The notes under the pieces were generated by a model, which had not been told where the DNA came from, did no database searches, and saw nothing but the letters and a program-made list of their open reading frames with translations. The position numbers and the translations under genes were made by a program. This document shows positions 1-10,599 of a DNA stretch of 64,000 nucleotides, one piece after another. The DNA is from Cryptomeria japonica (lineage: Eukaryota > Streptophyta > Pinopsida > Cupressales > Cupressaceae). The stretch is from positions 647,844,920 through 647,908,919 of the forward strand of contig NC_081405.1 of assembly GCF_030272615.1 (NCBI RefSeq), given 5' to 3'. The first letter of the stretch is position 1. Every line of letters begins with the position of its first letter.

Positions 1-1660
1 AATGAATCAAATTCCCATTCTTTGGGGTTACCAGGAACGACGCCCATGTGGGAGTCAACAAATAAAATTATTGTACTCAATCCCCATACACTCCACACTA
101 AAATTCCCCCGTCCCTGCATATAACGTATGTGTTTAACTGTCGAAGGGCTACCATTTCCAACAGTGTAAGGATTCAGAGTTTCTATCTTGTCCGCTATAG
201 TCCTATTCACCACGAACTGCCCAAGGTGTGTATGCCCTGCCATCAGCTCTGGATTGTCGTTTATGTCCACCGCTACATGGTCCATGTCGGCCTCCCACCA
301 TCAGCTCCGGATTGTCATTTATGTCCACTGCTACATGATCCATGTCGGCCTCTACTACAGGAGATGCCGCACATAGGAGTTCCTGCTTCCACGCTGCGAC
401 GAGTACAGGTCTTGCCCTCGTTATTATAACATTTTTTTGGTTTTCAATTGCAAATAGAGTTGGCTCATACAAAACATCTTCTGCGACCTTGGGATCTTCC
501 CATTCATCTTGCCTTGCAACTACCTTATCATTTTCTTGCGATGATTGTAGTGAGCCCCAAGCGGAAAAAAACGGTGCTATTGGAGGTTCAATATCACTAT
601 CTCCTTCTTTGAAAGATCCTCCCCAACTGCATACATCCGCCCAACTCGCAAGGTTATTAATTGAGTCACCAAATTCGATATTGGCAAAAATTGTTGCCTT
701 TCCACGCTGGTCAGCCAGTATAGGCGCATCATACTCAAATGAACTGTTCCCCTCATGCGACCCTGCGCATATGATCAAGAGATCTCGAGCTTCCTTTTCC
801 ACGTAGTCATCTATATTAGCGTGGGACACCATCTGGTGTTCTAGTTTTCCGATATAATTCTGGGGTCGCATGCCTGTAGAGTTCACACCACGAGGACTGG
901 TGAGAGAACTAGAAACACAAATGTCAGAGGATCGACTCTCCCCTGAATTCACAGTCGTCTGTGATTCCTTCTCACCATGTCACTCGCCATCCACAAAAGT
1001 ATCCTGCAATGCAAACTCATCAAAATCAAAAAGCAAGTCTATTTATGTCGCTTCTTCTCCCAGACCATTCTCGTCTGCCTCTTCATAGGAGATCTCGGGG
1101 TTTTCTTGTGTTGTGCATTTCGCTCTCCAGTCATCCTCATCTTCAATTTCTCACCACTTGTGAAGGCGATTGTCATGGTCTCTTTCTTCGTCGTCTCTGC
1201 CTTGATAAGAGTGTTTGGCCCTTTTTGCACTATCCTTGTGACATTGAAGATACCTATCCTTGATCGTCATATCTTTGTGTCGTCTATCATCCCCTGAAGA
1301 AGAATATCTATGTCTATTGTCATCCTCAATGTTATGGGAGTGCCTCTTCGTCTTCACCAAGGTCATGCCATTTGCAGAGCTCTACAAAGTCAAAATTACT
1401 CCCAGGCTCCCTTGCCCTGCTACCTCATTCCAATCTACACCCTCCTCATCCTAGAAGTAAACAACAGATTCAACTTGGGTTTCCCATGGAATACACTCTT
1501 TCTCCCGAAATATTTTGAGCTCCTCTTCTTCAACAACTTCTTCTTTTCTAGCATCTCTTTTCCAAGAAATTCCAACCAAGGCATCATGGGGTTCAACCAT
1601 GGGGTTCAACCTTCAGCACACAAATGCCAACAACTTTCCGACCATTAACAGTTTGGCCAC
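1..1660 (-). pseudogene. Degenerate host-like coding region, downstream part (interrupted by LTR element)
   Basis: Read right to left, a long quasi-open frame runs from the element border at 1660 to the window start. It holds a stretch with VEPHDALVGISWKRD near 1580, an acidic part, an Arg/Asp/His-rich part (1151-1366, many RH, DDR and RD pairs, like RNA-processing proteins), an acidic EADENGLGEE part, and a 200-residue open block (203-952). Breaks are visible: in-frame stops near 1455, 1385, 1153, 1041 and 983, a 13-bp duplication near 1590-1615 and a 58-bp duplication at 241-356, both of which shift frame. I do not recognise the family. The upstream half lies at 15080-15301, and the two halves join in the same frame across the inserted element. 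No intron is obvious, so this may be a processed gene copy carried by the short-LTR element, or an unusual gag. Confidence 0.5.
241..356. repeat. 58-bp tandem duplication
   Basis: Copy 1 is 241-298 and copy 2 is 299-356, with a few transitions between them. On the minus strand both encode the same MDHVAVDINDNPELM stretch. Because 58 is not a multiple of three, the duplication shifts the reading frame of the host-like pseudogene. Confidence 0.9.
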
Positions 1661-2474
1661 TGTTGGTTTGATGATGATTGTAATGTATTTATCATATGTT
1701 GTCATTGATGAAACACTCACACACACACATGATTATATTCACTACCGGTGTAACTTCGATTATTTACACTGTCAACTGGTATACTTAGTGGTTAATCTCT
1801 AACCGGTACCTTGTGTTAACTGGTATGTGTATAAGAGACAATTTGTGATTATACTAAGTCAGCATCGAGATGAAGATCAAGATGGAGATCAAGCAGAGAT
1901 TCAAGGACAAAAGTTCATATGTTTTACTCAAATTGGTATTTGATTGTTCCAACCGATATTCGGTAATTTTGTGATGAGTTACCACATTTCGTGATGAGTT
2001 ACTAGCACTGACTGTTTGGCGGTAATTTTTGTGATGAGTTATGATCACTTGTCCAGATACACTGCACCTAGGAAATTGTGTTATGATTTCTTAAGGCCAA
2101 TGTGAAATCATAAGGTCTATATATTGAGATTGCAATGAACTATTTTGATATAAGTGGAAGTGTTATGTTATGTGCGAAAGGAAAAAGAATTAAGTTGTAG
2201 AGTATGCAATAGAGCAGTGTTGAATATGTTTAGAAGGATCTGATCAAGAAAGTATTGTGCTACTCGGAACAAATCAAACCATTCTTGTTGTTTTCTAACA
2301 ATTACAGTAGAATCAAATCCCCTAATCGGGTAATATCTAACAAGCTTCAATGTATAAATCCTTTAACAGGGTGATCCATTAGTTTGGAATCAGAAATTCT
2401 CCACTGAGCTTACTCCTAACAAGGTACTCCTAACAAGATTTGCTCCTAGCAGATGGCTTTGTAGACCTTAATCG
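1661..2474 (+). repeat. Left LTR of copy A, first part
   Basis: Aligns with 13973 onward of the right LTR from the first base (TGTTGGTTTGATGATG versus TGTTGGCTTGATGATG). It is cut at 2474 by the nested copia element and resumes at 8513. A TATATAT box candidate lies at 2118-2124, matched at 14432-14437 in the other LTR. Confidence 0.93.
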
Positions 2475-3234
2475 TGTTGGTATTTTGGTATGGTTTTGTC
2501 ATTGATGTAAACACCTATCAACACTTATCAACTTTGGCAGTTTGAAGGATCAGCAATGTTCACTGGCAAGCAAGTGACTTATGCACAGTCATCGGTATCT
2601 GGTACACCAGTAGGATATAATGTTCACCGGCACTTGGAATGATATGGAAAATGCCTAGTTATGTCGAAGACATCGTTTGGACATGTTGTCTTGGAGATTT
2701 GTTCATTGGCATATTCGTGTTTGCATATTTGTTGTTACTAGCAAATAGTTCCAGGTTATGCACTGGCAAGCTTATCTATTCTAGATCAGCATGACACACT
2801 TTGGAGATGATTTTGTTGTTATTGTAAATGCATTAAGCCGACATGTTGAATCGGATATTGCATCGGCTATTGATTTACTTGTAATTATTTTATTGTAATA
2901 TATTTTAGAGCTGACCTACTAAAATTGGTCTTAGGTTATGGTATATATGTAAGATCTTATTTGTAAGATCGATATGTGAGAAGGATAAGGAATTGTAAGA
3001 AGGTATATGCGAGAATAAGTAGAGCTATACATGCAGACATCATTTGAAGGTGAAGCAAGGTATTTGTAAAGACAATCAGAACTAAACCGGTACTATAATT
3101 AATTGATAAACTGTCTACCGGCATAAAGTTTGGTTTACCGGTATTAAGCATTAAGGTTGGTTGAGTTGTTTTTGGTTTGAATTTATTTGACAACTGATTC
3201 ACCCCCCCCTCTCAGTTCTCTCTAGGACCTAACA
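2475..3234 (+). repeat. 5' LTR of the nested copia
   Basis: 760 bp, starts TGTTGGTATTTTGG and ends CCTAACA. It aligns along its length with 7754-8512 with scattered substitutions. A TATATAT candidate promoter box is at about 2942-2948, matched near 8220 in the 3' LTR. Confidence 0.95.
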
Positions 3235-3236
3235 AT

Positions 3237-3248
3237 TGGTATCAGAGC
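3237..3248 (+). promoter_or_regulatory. Primer binding site of the nested copia (tRNA-iMet type)
   Basis: TGGTATCAGAGC, two bases after the 5' LTR, is the standard plant copia primer site complementary to the 3' end of initiator Met-tRNA. Confidence 0.93.
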
Positions 3249-3291
3249 CTAGTCCTCTTTTTGCAGAAGTTTAACAGCTTGAGGAGATCCA

Positions 3292-4207
3292 ATGTCTACT
3301 AACTATTTCAGGAAGGACAATCCTAAACTTGATGGAACCAACTATGGAATATGGAAGATCAGAATGGTGACACATCTAAATTGCATTGGAAAGGACATCC
3401 GGGATGTTACAAAGAATGGATATACAACTCCTACAACCAGTTAGCCTAATCCACCAAACTTGGCTAAAGATGAGGAAAATGATTGCAATGCAAGAGAAAC
3501 ACTTTTGAGTGCATTAATAGATCAGCAAATCATGGGATTATTAGATAGGTCTACTGCTAAAGCTATTTGGGATCACTTGCAAACATTGAATGAAGGATAT
3601 TCCATAGTCAAAATTGCAAAACTTGAAAGCTTCCGAGTCAGGTATGAAAATCTGAAAATGGAAGAAGATGAAAGGATTTCTTCTTTTATGGAAAGAGTAA
3701 ATGAAATTGTTTTGGGTATTAAATGTTGTGGAGGAACCTTAAGTGAAGATGAAATTGTTTTCAAAAGTTTTAAGAGGATTGCCACTGGCATATAAAATGA
3801 AAGTTAATACTATAAATGAGTTGAGAACAATGCCTAATACATCGTAACTAGGGATACATTGATTGGAAAACTTTCAGCTTTTAAAATTGAGGAATTTGGT
3901 CTTGTTGCTACTATAAAGACAGATTTAGTTTTTAAGGCATCAGCATCATCTGCACCATCATTTGACAAGTCTGATTGGAAAGCCTTTTATGCAAGATAAC
4001 TTGAGGAAAGCAAGAGAAAATGAAGAACTTGAAGCACTATTTGCAAGGAAAATGCCTAAAGGTCTAGTTGGGAGTAAGTATGAAGGTAAAGCACCCTTTA
4101 AATTCTTTAACTGTAATAAGATTGGTCATATGGCTTCAAGATGCCCTCATAGACATGCTAGACTAAGAGAAGAAACTAGAATAAAGATAATCTTGTTATC
4201 TTGCTGA
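3292..4207 (+). pseudogene. gag: Copia gag (nucleocapsid), broken
   Basis: Gag packages element RNA in the virus-like particle. The frame starts MSTNYFRKDNPKLDGTNYG, the usual copia opening with a conserved N-Y-x-x-W segment (here NYGIWK). An in-frame TAG is at about 3441. A long open part (3460-3795, with the copia-gag-like LLDRSTAKAIWDHL) ends in a frameshift near 3775, and the frame is picked up again at 3962-4207. That last part carries a zinc knuckle whose first cysteine is replaced by Phe (F-x2-C... becomes FNCNKIGHMASRC), so the CCHC box is incomplete. Protease coding follows directly. Confidence 0.85.
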
Positions 4208-5663
4208 TGAAAGAGTCACTGATGATTCTGATGAAGATCTGACAAACAATGGATGGGTTTTTGTTTCTATAACAGAAGATCGATTGGCACCTAATGCTCA
4301 ATTGGTAGAGCAAGCCCTGGCAGCTAAAATTGAAGTTAAGGATGAATGGATCATTGATTCAGGATGTTTACATCACAAGATTGGTGATAAAGGTACATTC
4401 TTGAACTTTTAGGAATATAATGGAGGCCTAGTAAGATTTGGAGATGACAAAGCTTGTTTAATCAAAGGAAAAGGTACAATATCTCTTGATTGAAAGCATA
4501 ATACTGACAATGTTTACTATGTAGAAGGTTTAAAGCATAATCTTTTGAGTGTTGGTCAATTAGTTGAAAAAGGATTTCAGTTACAATTCAAGAATGGTAA
4601 ATGCAAAATTATGAACAAAACTGGTTTGGAAATTGCAACTGGTAATCAAACTAGAGGTAACATCTTTCATTTGAAAAACATTGAAAAGATGTGCTTGATT
4701 GCACATATTGATGAAAGTTGGCTATGGCATAAGAGACTTTGTCATGTAAATTTTGATTGCATGGTAAAAATTAGTACTACTAAGGTAGTTAGAGATTTAC
4801 TTAAGATTGTTAAACCTCACAATCCAGTATGTAAGGAATGTCAATTTGGAAAACAAGTTAGAGAATCTTTTAAAAGTCCTCCAAAAAAATCAAATAATGC
4901 TCTTGACTTAATTCACACTGATTTATGTGGTCCAGCTAGAACTAAAAGCTTACAAGGTGATAGATATTTCATGCTAATCATTGATGACTATTCTGGAATG
5001 TGTTGGGTTACTTTTCTCAGAGAAAAATTAGAAGCACTTGGAAAGTTCAAACTATTGAAAGCAATGGTAGAGAATGAAACCGGTAAGAAAATCAAATGTC
5101 TAAGATCAGATCAAGGAGGAGAATTCACATCTAAGGAATTTAATACATTCTGTGAAGTGAATGAAATTAGAAGACAATTATCAGCACCTCGGACACCACA
5201 ACAGAATGGAGTTGTAGAAAGGAAAAACAAAACTATCTTGGATGCATCTAGAAGTATGTTATCTAAAGCAAATCTACCACATGTATATTGGAGAAAGGCA
5301 GTAAGCACAACTGTCTACACATTCAACAAAGTTCACATCAAAGGAGAAACCGGTAAGACCCCTCATGAACTATGGTTTGGTATTACTCCTACTCTTAAAT
5401 ATTTTAGAATATTTGGAAGTAAATGCTATATTAGAAGAGATGAATATATTGGCAAATTTGATCCTAGAAGTGATGAAGGAATATTTCTTGGTTATTCACC
5501 TAAGAGCAAGACATATAGATGTTTTAACAAGAGATTGCAGAAAATTGTTGAGAGTACAAATGTGAAGATTGATGAACATTTTAGAGGAACTTCAAGGTAT
5601 ATAGACTATGAACTGGCAATAGAGATATTGACAAATGAACCTACATTGAATCCACCGGTATAG
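4208..5663 (+). pseudogene. pol: Copia protease and integrase, broken
   Basis: The protease core WIIDSGC (about 4350) holds the catalytic DSG. Two stops follow near 4411 and 4492 before the open block from 4545. The integrase zinc-binding region shows WLWHKRLCH...CKECQFGK (HHCC type). The catalytic core shows IHTDLCGP, LRSDQGGEF and PQQNGVVERKN, that is D, D and E in the usual places. The GKT-PHELW and GYSPKSKTYRCFN segments are the normal copia integrase C-terminal part. A TAG at 5661 separates it from the RT frame. Integrase would insert the cDNA, and protease would process the polyprotein. Confidence 0.93.
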
Positions 5664-5726
5664 AATAAAGATCCAGTTACATCGGTATCATCTGAAAATT
5701 TCACTGTAACTAAGGAACAAGAGCAA

Positions 5727-7368
5727 ATGAAGACACCCCGATATGTAAGACTAAATCACTCTGAAGATCAAATAATTGGAATCAAGTATAAAGGAGTTAT
5801 GACAAGAGGAAGACTGGCAAATGAAGAGGTATGTCTTATTTCTCAAATTGAACCATCATTAGTTAATGAGGCATGTAAAGATAAACATTGGATTAAAGCC
5901 ATGGAAGAGGAACTAGAACAAATTGAGAAAAATAACACATGGACATTAGTTCCTCGGCCTAAAGACAAAAATGTGATTGGAACTAAATGGGTATTCAAAA
6001 ATAAACTTAATGAAGATGGTAAGGTAATCGGAAATAAAGCAAGACTAGTGTGTAAAGGATATTCTCAGAAAGAAGGGATTGATTATAATGAAGCCTTTGC
6101 ACCGATAGCTAGAATTGAGGCAGTCGGATTATTCTTGGCTTTTGCAGCACACAAGAACTACAAAGTATATCAAATGGATATTAAATGTGCATTTTTGAAT
6201 GGAGATCTTGAAGAAGAAGTTTACATTGAGCAACCTGATGGATTTTCTTTGACAGATAACAAAGATATGGTTTGCAGGTTAAGGAAAGCTTTGTATGGGT
6301 TGAAGGAAGCTCCTAGAGCTTGGTATGCTAGATTGGATAAGTATCTTTTGAAGATTGCTAACAAAAACTTATACTACAAAGTGACTAATGATGACATCTT
6401 GGTTATAGAAGTTTTTGTTGATGATATAATCTTTCGAGGAGAAGATGGATTATGTAAAGACTTTTCTATTGAAATGCAACAAGAATTTAAAATGTCTATG
6501 ATTGGAGAGATAAAATTCTTTTTAGGATTGCAGATTTCACTGACTGATCAAAGTATATTCTTGAGTCAATCCAAATACTTGAAAGAGTTACTAAAGAAAT
6601 TTGGGATGGAGAACTCTAAACCGGTAAGCACACCTATGACTACAAATGACAAATTATCACTAAAGGATGAATCTACACCTACTAATCCAACTAGGTACAA
6701 ATCTATGATAGGAGGCCTACTGTATTTGATACAAACAAGACCTGATACTATGAATGCAGTATGTATTGTTTCAAGATTTCAGAGTAATCCTAGAGAAAAT
6801 CATGAATCAGTAATAAAAAGGATTTTTTGGTACTTACAAGGCACTACAAATCTTGGTTTATGGTATCCTAGAGATGAAAACTTTGAATTATGTGCATACA
6901 CAGATGCAAATTGGGTAGGAGATGTGGATGACAAAAAAAGAACCACCGATGGAGCATTTTTTCTTGGAAGCAGATTAATTTCCTGGTTGAGTAAGAAACA
7001 AAGTCGTACATCATTATCAACAGTAGAATCAGAATATGTTGCAGCAACAACTAACTGTACACAGGTATTATGGCTTAAGAAAATGTTGAAGGACATAAAG
7101 GTAAAATGCAAGGAACCTATAACTATCTATTGTGATAACACTGCAGCAATTGATATATCTAAGAATTTGGTATTACACTCTAAAACCAAACATGTTTCTA
7201 TCAAAATGAATTTTTTTGAAAGAGAATGTTGAAGCAAAAGAAGTAAAACTGGTTTATGTGAATACTAAAGAGAAGATTGCAGATATTTTCACTAAACCTC
7301 TTCCTAAAGAGACCTTTGAATATCTTAGAGATCAGCTTGGGGTCATACCCCCATCGGTAGAGACTTAG
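5727..7368 (+). pseudogene. pol: Copia reverse transcriptase and RNase H, broken near the end
   Basis: Open for 501 residues to 7232. Hallmarks: [42 protein letters not shown], the catalytic box FVDDIIF (usual YVDD, Tyr changed to Phe), HWYLQGTT-like segment, and RNase H with [18 protein letters not shown] and YCDNTAAI. A length change in the T run at about 7211-7217 shifts frame. The last part, ADIFTKPLPKETF...LGV, is read in another frame to 7368. Without the shift this would be a full-length copia RT/RNase H. It makes cDNA from element RNA. Confidence 0.94.
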
Positions 7369-7741
7369 ACAGTTGATGTTTTTCATCAACCGACAGAATT
7401 AACAGAGAAAATCTTTTAGTCCGACTTTGATGAGGAAGATACTTCTCAGGGGGAGTAGTTGGCATACTGAATTGGTTGGTATTTTGTATTTACATCTGGT
7501 TTTGTATTAGCTTTGGCATTTGATGTCAAAGGGGGAGAGATATCTATGGAAAAACACATTATCCTTTGGGGAGAAATTATTCATTAAGGGAGAGATTGAT
7601 ACTTTGAGATGATTGATTACTCTTTGTATCTGAATTTTGATTTCTGGTCATGATCTCTTTTGGGAGATGTTGGTTTTGGGTATTTGGCATTTCTGTTTTG
7701 GCACTTTGATGGTTTTTCCATCTTGTGTTGCCATCAATGCC

Positions 7742-7753
7742 AAAGGGGGACAT
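7742..7753 (+). promoter_or_regulatory. Polypurine tract of the nested copia
   Basis: AAAGGGGGACAT lies immediately before the 3' LTR and would prime plus-strand DNA synthesis. The same motif, AAAGGGGGAGAT, precedes the right LTR of copy A (13961-13972). Confidence 0.85.
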
Positions 7754-8512
7754 TGTTGGTATTTTGGTATGGTTTTGTCATTGATGTCAACACCTATCAA
7801 CACTTATCAACTCTGGCACTTTGAAGGATCAGCAATGTTCACTGGCAAGCAAGTGACTTATGCACAATCACCGGTATCTAGTACACTGGCAGGATATAAT
7901 GTTCACTAATACTTGGAATGATATGGAAAACATCTAGTTATGTTGAAGACATTGTTTGGACACTTTGTCTTGGATATTTGTTCATTGACATATTCGTGTT
8001 TACATATTTGTTGTTATCAGCAAATAGGTCTAGCTTATGCACCAGTAGGCTTATCTATTCCAAATCAGCACAACACACTTTGGAGATGATTTTGTTGTTA
8101 TTGTAAATGCATTAAGCCGACATGTTGAATTGGATATTGCATCAGCTATTGATTTAATTATAATTGTTTTATTGTAATATCTTTTAGAGCCGACCTACTA
8201 AAATTGGTCTTAGGTTATGGTATATATGTAAGATCTTATTTGTAGGATCAATGTGCAAGAAGGATAAGGAATTGTAAGAAGGTCTATGAGAGAATAAGAA
8301 GAGCTATACATGCAGACATCATTTGAAGGTGAAGCAAGGTATTTGTAAAGACAATCAGAACAACATCGGTACTGTAATTAACTGATAAACTATCTACTGG
8401 CATAAATTTTAGTTTACCGGTATTAAGCATTAAGGTTTGTTAAGTTGTTTTTGGTTTGAATTTATTTGACAATTGATTCACCCCCCCCGCCCCCTCTCAC
8501 TAGGACCTAACA
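7754..8512 (+). repeat. 3' LTR of the nested copia
   Basis: 759 bp, TGTTGG...CTAACA, nearly equal in length to the 5' LTR. Differences by eye are mainly transitions, including several CG-to-TG or CA changes. Confidence 0.95.
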
Positions 8513-8787
8513 AACTAGTTAGTTATCTATTACTATAGAGAGTAAACTTGTGAGTTCTATCTCACCATGGTTTTTACCTATTTTGGGTTTTCCATGTACA
8601 AACACTTGTGTTATGGTGGATGCTTTACTTTTTGTGGATGTTGTTATATCATTTTGGATTGCATGCATTGTGTTTAAAAGCATTGTTAAGTTCATCTACC
8701 AGTTAGTGTTTGAAGTAGTGTTATTTTTGGTGTCATTGATTCACCCCCCCTCCCCACCCCCCCTCTCAGTGCTTTTCAAGTCCATCA
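8513..8787 (+). repeat. Left LTR of copy A, second part
   Basis: Continuation after the copia insertion. It aligns with 14826-15079 and ends TCCATCA, followed by the primer site. The C-rich run near the 3' end (TTCACCCCCC...CTCTCAGT) resembles the LTR ends of the copia element and of copy B. Confidence 0.92.
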
Positions 8788-8788
8788 A

Positions 8789-8802
8789 TTGGTATCAAAT
8801 CA
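8789..8802 (+). promoter_or_regulatory. Decayed primer binding site of copy A
   Basis: TTGGTATCAAATCA directly follows the LTR end at 8787. It matches the tRNA-iMet primer site for the first nine bases, then has AA for GAG. Confidence 0.75.
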
Positions 8803-8849
8803 TAACTTCTTTGAAGCCTAGTCACTTAGAAGGGAGCCTTGAAACCACC

Positions 8850-10124
8850 ATGGGGGACATGAGCTACTTCGAGATGGCTAGGGAGATAGAAGTTAGTAGA
8901 ATTGGGCTTGAAACCCTTAGGGTCAAACTAAAATATTCACAAGTCAAAAGGAGAGAGCTAACTGAACAACTATTGGAGATATCTGATAATAGTTCTTCAG
9001 ATGAAGCCAATATTGGTGCTTTAGTAGAAGAAGTTGAAAAGTTAAATAGTGAGAAACTGAATTTGAGGAGAGAGCTAGAAGGTTTCACTATCTGCATGAG
9101 TCAAGAACTGGAAGCCAGAAGAGATGCTAAAGATCTTATCAAGGAAAGAGATCAAGAGATTACAAAGATCAAACGAGAAAATGTCACTAAGCATGAGAAT
9201 TTGGTTGTTGAAAGAGAATAAAAGGAGAACCTACAGCTAGATCTTGAACTTGCATCATCTTTGAGAGAGAACATGTCAAAGCATAATGAAGATATCACCA
9301 AACAACTTACCGGAGCCAATGAGAAGTTGGAGAAGTTCAACAGAAGTTCTACCATGCTGGAAGAACAAATTCAATCACAAAGAATGAAGGGTGATATCTC
9401 TAGACTTGGTTTTCACACATCTGAAAAAGTTGAATCCTCTAGCACAAAGAGCAACATTCCTAAGAACAAATATGCTCCTAAGATCAATAAGCCTACTGGT
9501 AAGAAGGTCTTTAAACCTATTTGTTTTGTTTGCCATAAACCTGGTCACATTACAAATATTTGCAAAGATAAACCTAATAGAAATGCAAGTTATAATACTA
9601 ATGCTAGGTATGTGTCCAATAAATTTGAAGGTCATTGCTTCACATGTGGAATGTATGGACATAGATCTATTGAGTGTTGATATGGAGCAAAAAATCTTGT
9701 ACCGCACATGCATCCAAGACCAAATGGTGACCAGATGAGGAACTTTGACAACCAGGTAAACTTGAACTAGCAAAGAGCCTACGGCAATCAGTTTAGCCCA
9801 TTTGAGATGGAAAATGTAACAAATGTTATTTGCACCATCTGTAATAACTTTGGTCATGTGGCTATGAACTGCAGAAGAAGAACAGGAAGAGGCAATGCAG
9901 GACCTTGGAGATCATCTGGTATGGCCTGTTATTACTATAACAAACTGGGGCACTTAGCAAAATTCTATAGATCCAGAAATAGCAAACCGGTCAATTCTTC
10001 TAAGGATCAGAAAGGAAAGCAGAAAGTTAATGCTAAAGAAACTAGAGATGAAATGAATCAGATTTGGAAAAAGAAAAGTGATGACTCACCTGGAGAAGAA
10101 ACTGTTCCTTCACCTAGTGAATAG
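8850..10124 (+). pseudogene. ORF1 of copy A: coiled coil plus multiple CCHC zinc knuckles (gag-like)
   Basis: Start chosen at ATG 8850, after the primer site. The first 200 residues are heptad-rich and highly charged (RRELTEQLLEI, VEEVEKLNSEKLNLRREL), so probably a coiled coil. Then come a basic linker and CCHC boxes: CFVCHKPGHITNIC, CFTCGMYGHRSIEC, CTICNNFGHVAMNC, and a decayed YYYNKLGHLAKFY. The tail has IWKKK near 10070. Stops at about 9219, 9680 and 9768 break the frame. The layout matches ORF1 of copy B (62047-63012 minus), including the IWKKK tail there. Function inferred: RNA-binding structural protein. No homology beyond zinc knuckles can be named with confidence. Confidence 0.8.
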
Positions 10125-10599
10125 ATCCCTGCACTGATGACTTAAGCCTTTTTAATATGGCTAAGGGGAGCTTAAGAATCAAATTACCTCTGGACCCCTC
10201 AAGAAAAATGAGCGGTAAAAGAATTTTGAAACATTAAATTTTGGTAACTTTTTGTCAAAATGTTATCAACCAGTTTTATCCTTGAGTAGTGAAATTAGAG
10301 TTTGTAACCCTAAGGGGCGAGCATTTAACGCAATAGGTAAAAAGGATAAAAGCGAGTTTTACTTTGTCATTTTTACCCTAACACATTTGAGAAAAGAAAT
10401 ATGGAGTGCCTGCTGAGCTGAGAAAGATTGTTTTGTTGTCAATTGCTGAACTACTTTGTGATTTGTGTAATTAAGATGAATTGAAGGTTGCAGAAGGTCA
10501 AACTAGTGTGCACTTGGGCAGTTCAACTGGTAAATGGGGCACCGAGTGCAAAACAAGGCATTTCTTTGAACATCCTACTTCGAATCTTGTTCATCTAGA

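Larger units (their letters stand above)
2475..8512 (+). mobile_element. Ty1/copia retrotransposon nested in the left LTR of copy A
   Basis: Complete structure: 5' LTR 2475-3234, primer site 3237-3248, gag, protease, integrase, reverse transcriptase, RNase H, polypurine tract 7742-7753, 3' LTR 7754-8512. The gene order protease-integrase-RT-RNase H is the copia order. The flanks AATCG (2470-2474) and AACTA (8513-8517) look like decayed copies of one site, since the intact homologous LTR has AACCA there (about 14825). Frameshifts and stops in gag and pol show the copy is inactive. Confidence 0.95.

Noticed and set aside
203-952. Intact 249-residue minus-strand host gene
   Set aside because: The frame is one block of a longer broken reading frame, with stops upstream and a frameshifting 58-bp duplication at its end.
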